From the NCBI GenBank assembly GCA_019316985.1, contig CP079215.1, forward strand, positions 5,394,001-5,458,000: 64,000 nt of DNA, in the 5' to 3' direction. This stretch comes from Paraniabella defluvii. Its GTDB lineage: Bacteria > Bacteroidota > Bacteroidia > Chitinophagales > Chitinophagaceae. Under the pieces are notes generated by a model. It saw only the letters and a program-made list of their open reading frames with translations. It did not search any database and was not told where the DNA came from. Both the position numbers and the translations under genes were made by a program. This document shows, piece by piece, positions 63,871 through 64,000 of this stretch. The first letter of the stretch is position 1, and every line of letters begins with the position of its first letter.

Positions 63871-64000
63871 TTACCATTCAATAGCCTGATCCTCATCGGG
63901 TATCAGTATATTCTTCAGGCGTGCCATGGTCATGGAGCCGTCGGCCCTGTACCTCACCCTTTTACCGGGCATCGTACTGATATCGTCATATTTGTATTTA
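63871..64000 (-). CDS. C-terminus of an unidentified protein (cut by window edge)
   Basis: The minus strand is open from base 64000 to a TAA at 63871-63873 and encodes KYKYDDISTMPGKRVRYRAD then GSMTMARLKNILIPDEDQAI-EW. Base composition and residue make-up look coding. Only 42 residues are visible and I do not recognise the family. Confidence 0.5.
   Translation of the reverse strand, partial: KYKYDDISTMPGKRVRYRADGSMTMARLKNILIPDEDQAIEW

Noticed and set aside
1-64000. CRISPR arrays, tRNA or rRNA genes, prophage or integrase genes
   Set aside because: No regularly spaced repeats, cloverleaf-like sequences, ribosomal RNA motifs or phage/integrase proteins were recognised on reading both strands.

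Overview
The window looks like chromosomal DNA of a Bacteroidota bacterium, most likely family Chitinophagaceae (the family is an inference). The signs are three SusC- and two SusD-type outer-membrane proteins, an ECF sigma/FecR pair, fasciclin lipoproteins, a LytTR regulator with a TPR histidine kinase, a DUF2975/Cro pair, and promoters of the TTTG/TAnnTTTG type. No rRNA, tRNA, CRISPR array or intact transposase was recognised. Most genes longer than about 600 bases carry one or more single-base frameshifts, mostly missing bases in homopolymers, while the protein stays recognisable across frames. I read these as assembly or base-calling errors and give whole-gene coordinates across them.

Layout. 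1-9331 (minus): a deoxysugar-type polysaccharide utilisation locus with a GH106-like alpha-L-rhamnosidase, a fucose/arabinose-type isomerase, an ECF sigma factor, FecR and a SusC with an STN signalling domain that runs off the left edge. 9576-14432: unrelated single genes (cation efflux CDF, dinB, a small conserved protein, a kinase remnant, DUF4304, DUF202, metallophosphoesterase). 14477-41480 (minus): a large sialic-acid (N-acetylneuraminate) utilisation locus. It holds a GntR/FCD repressor, four sialidase-fold proteins, a sulfatase, two SusC/SusD pairs each with a fasciclin lipoprotein, an MFS transporter, N-acetylneuraminate lyase plus a second aldolase of that superfamily, a kelch mutarotase and an alpha/beta-hydrolase esterase. 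Surface sialidases would free sialic acid, the esterase and sulfatase would strip decorations, SusCD would import across the outer membrane, the mutarotase would set the anomer, MFS would import, and the lyase would give ManNAc plus pyruvate. ManNAc epimerase and amino-sugar kinase are not in the window.

The main discovery is a 15-base palindrome, TTATGTTCTACATAA, found exactly at 38290 and 41466 and in near-identical form at 33976 and 15239. These are the four upstream regions of the sialic-acid units, including that of the GntR gene itself. At 33976 it overlaps a good Bacteroidota -7 box. This predicts a compact NanR-like regulon.

41535-49331: AlkC/AlkD-type repair protein, DUF2975/HTH pair, ABC ATPase with a permease-M1 aminopeptidase fusion, a gene-poor stretch with strong hairpins, and a GT2 glycosyltransferase. 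49560-59462 (plus): an island of uncharacterised secreted and lipid-anchored proteins, including a free-standing SecDF P1-head protein and a XAC2610-like protein, followed by a LytTR regulator and a TPR sensor kinase. 59522-64000: paiB/paiA-like genes divergent from a MocR regulator, a Gfo/Idh/MocA oxidoreductase, and the C-terminus of an unidentified protein.
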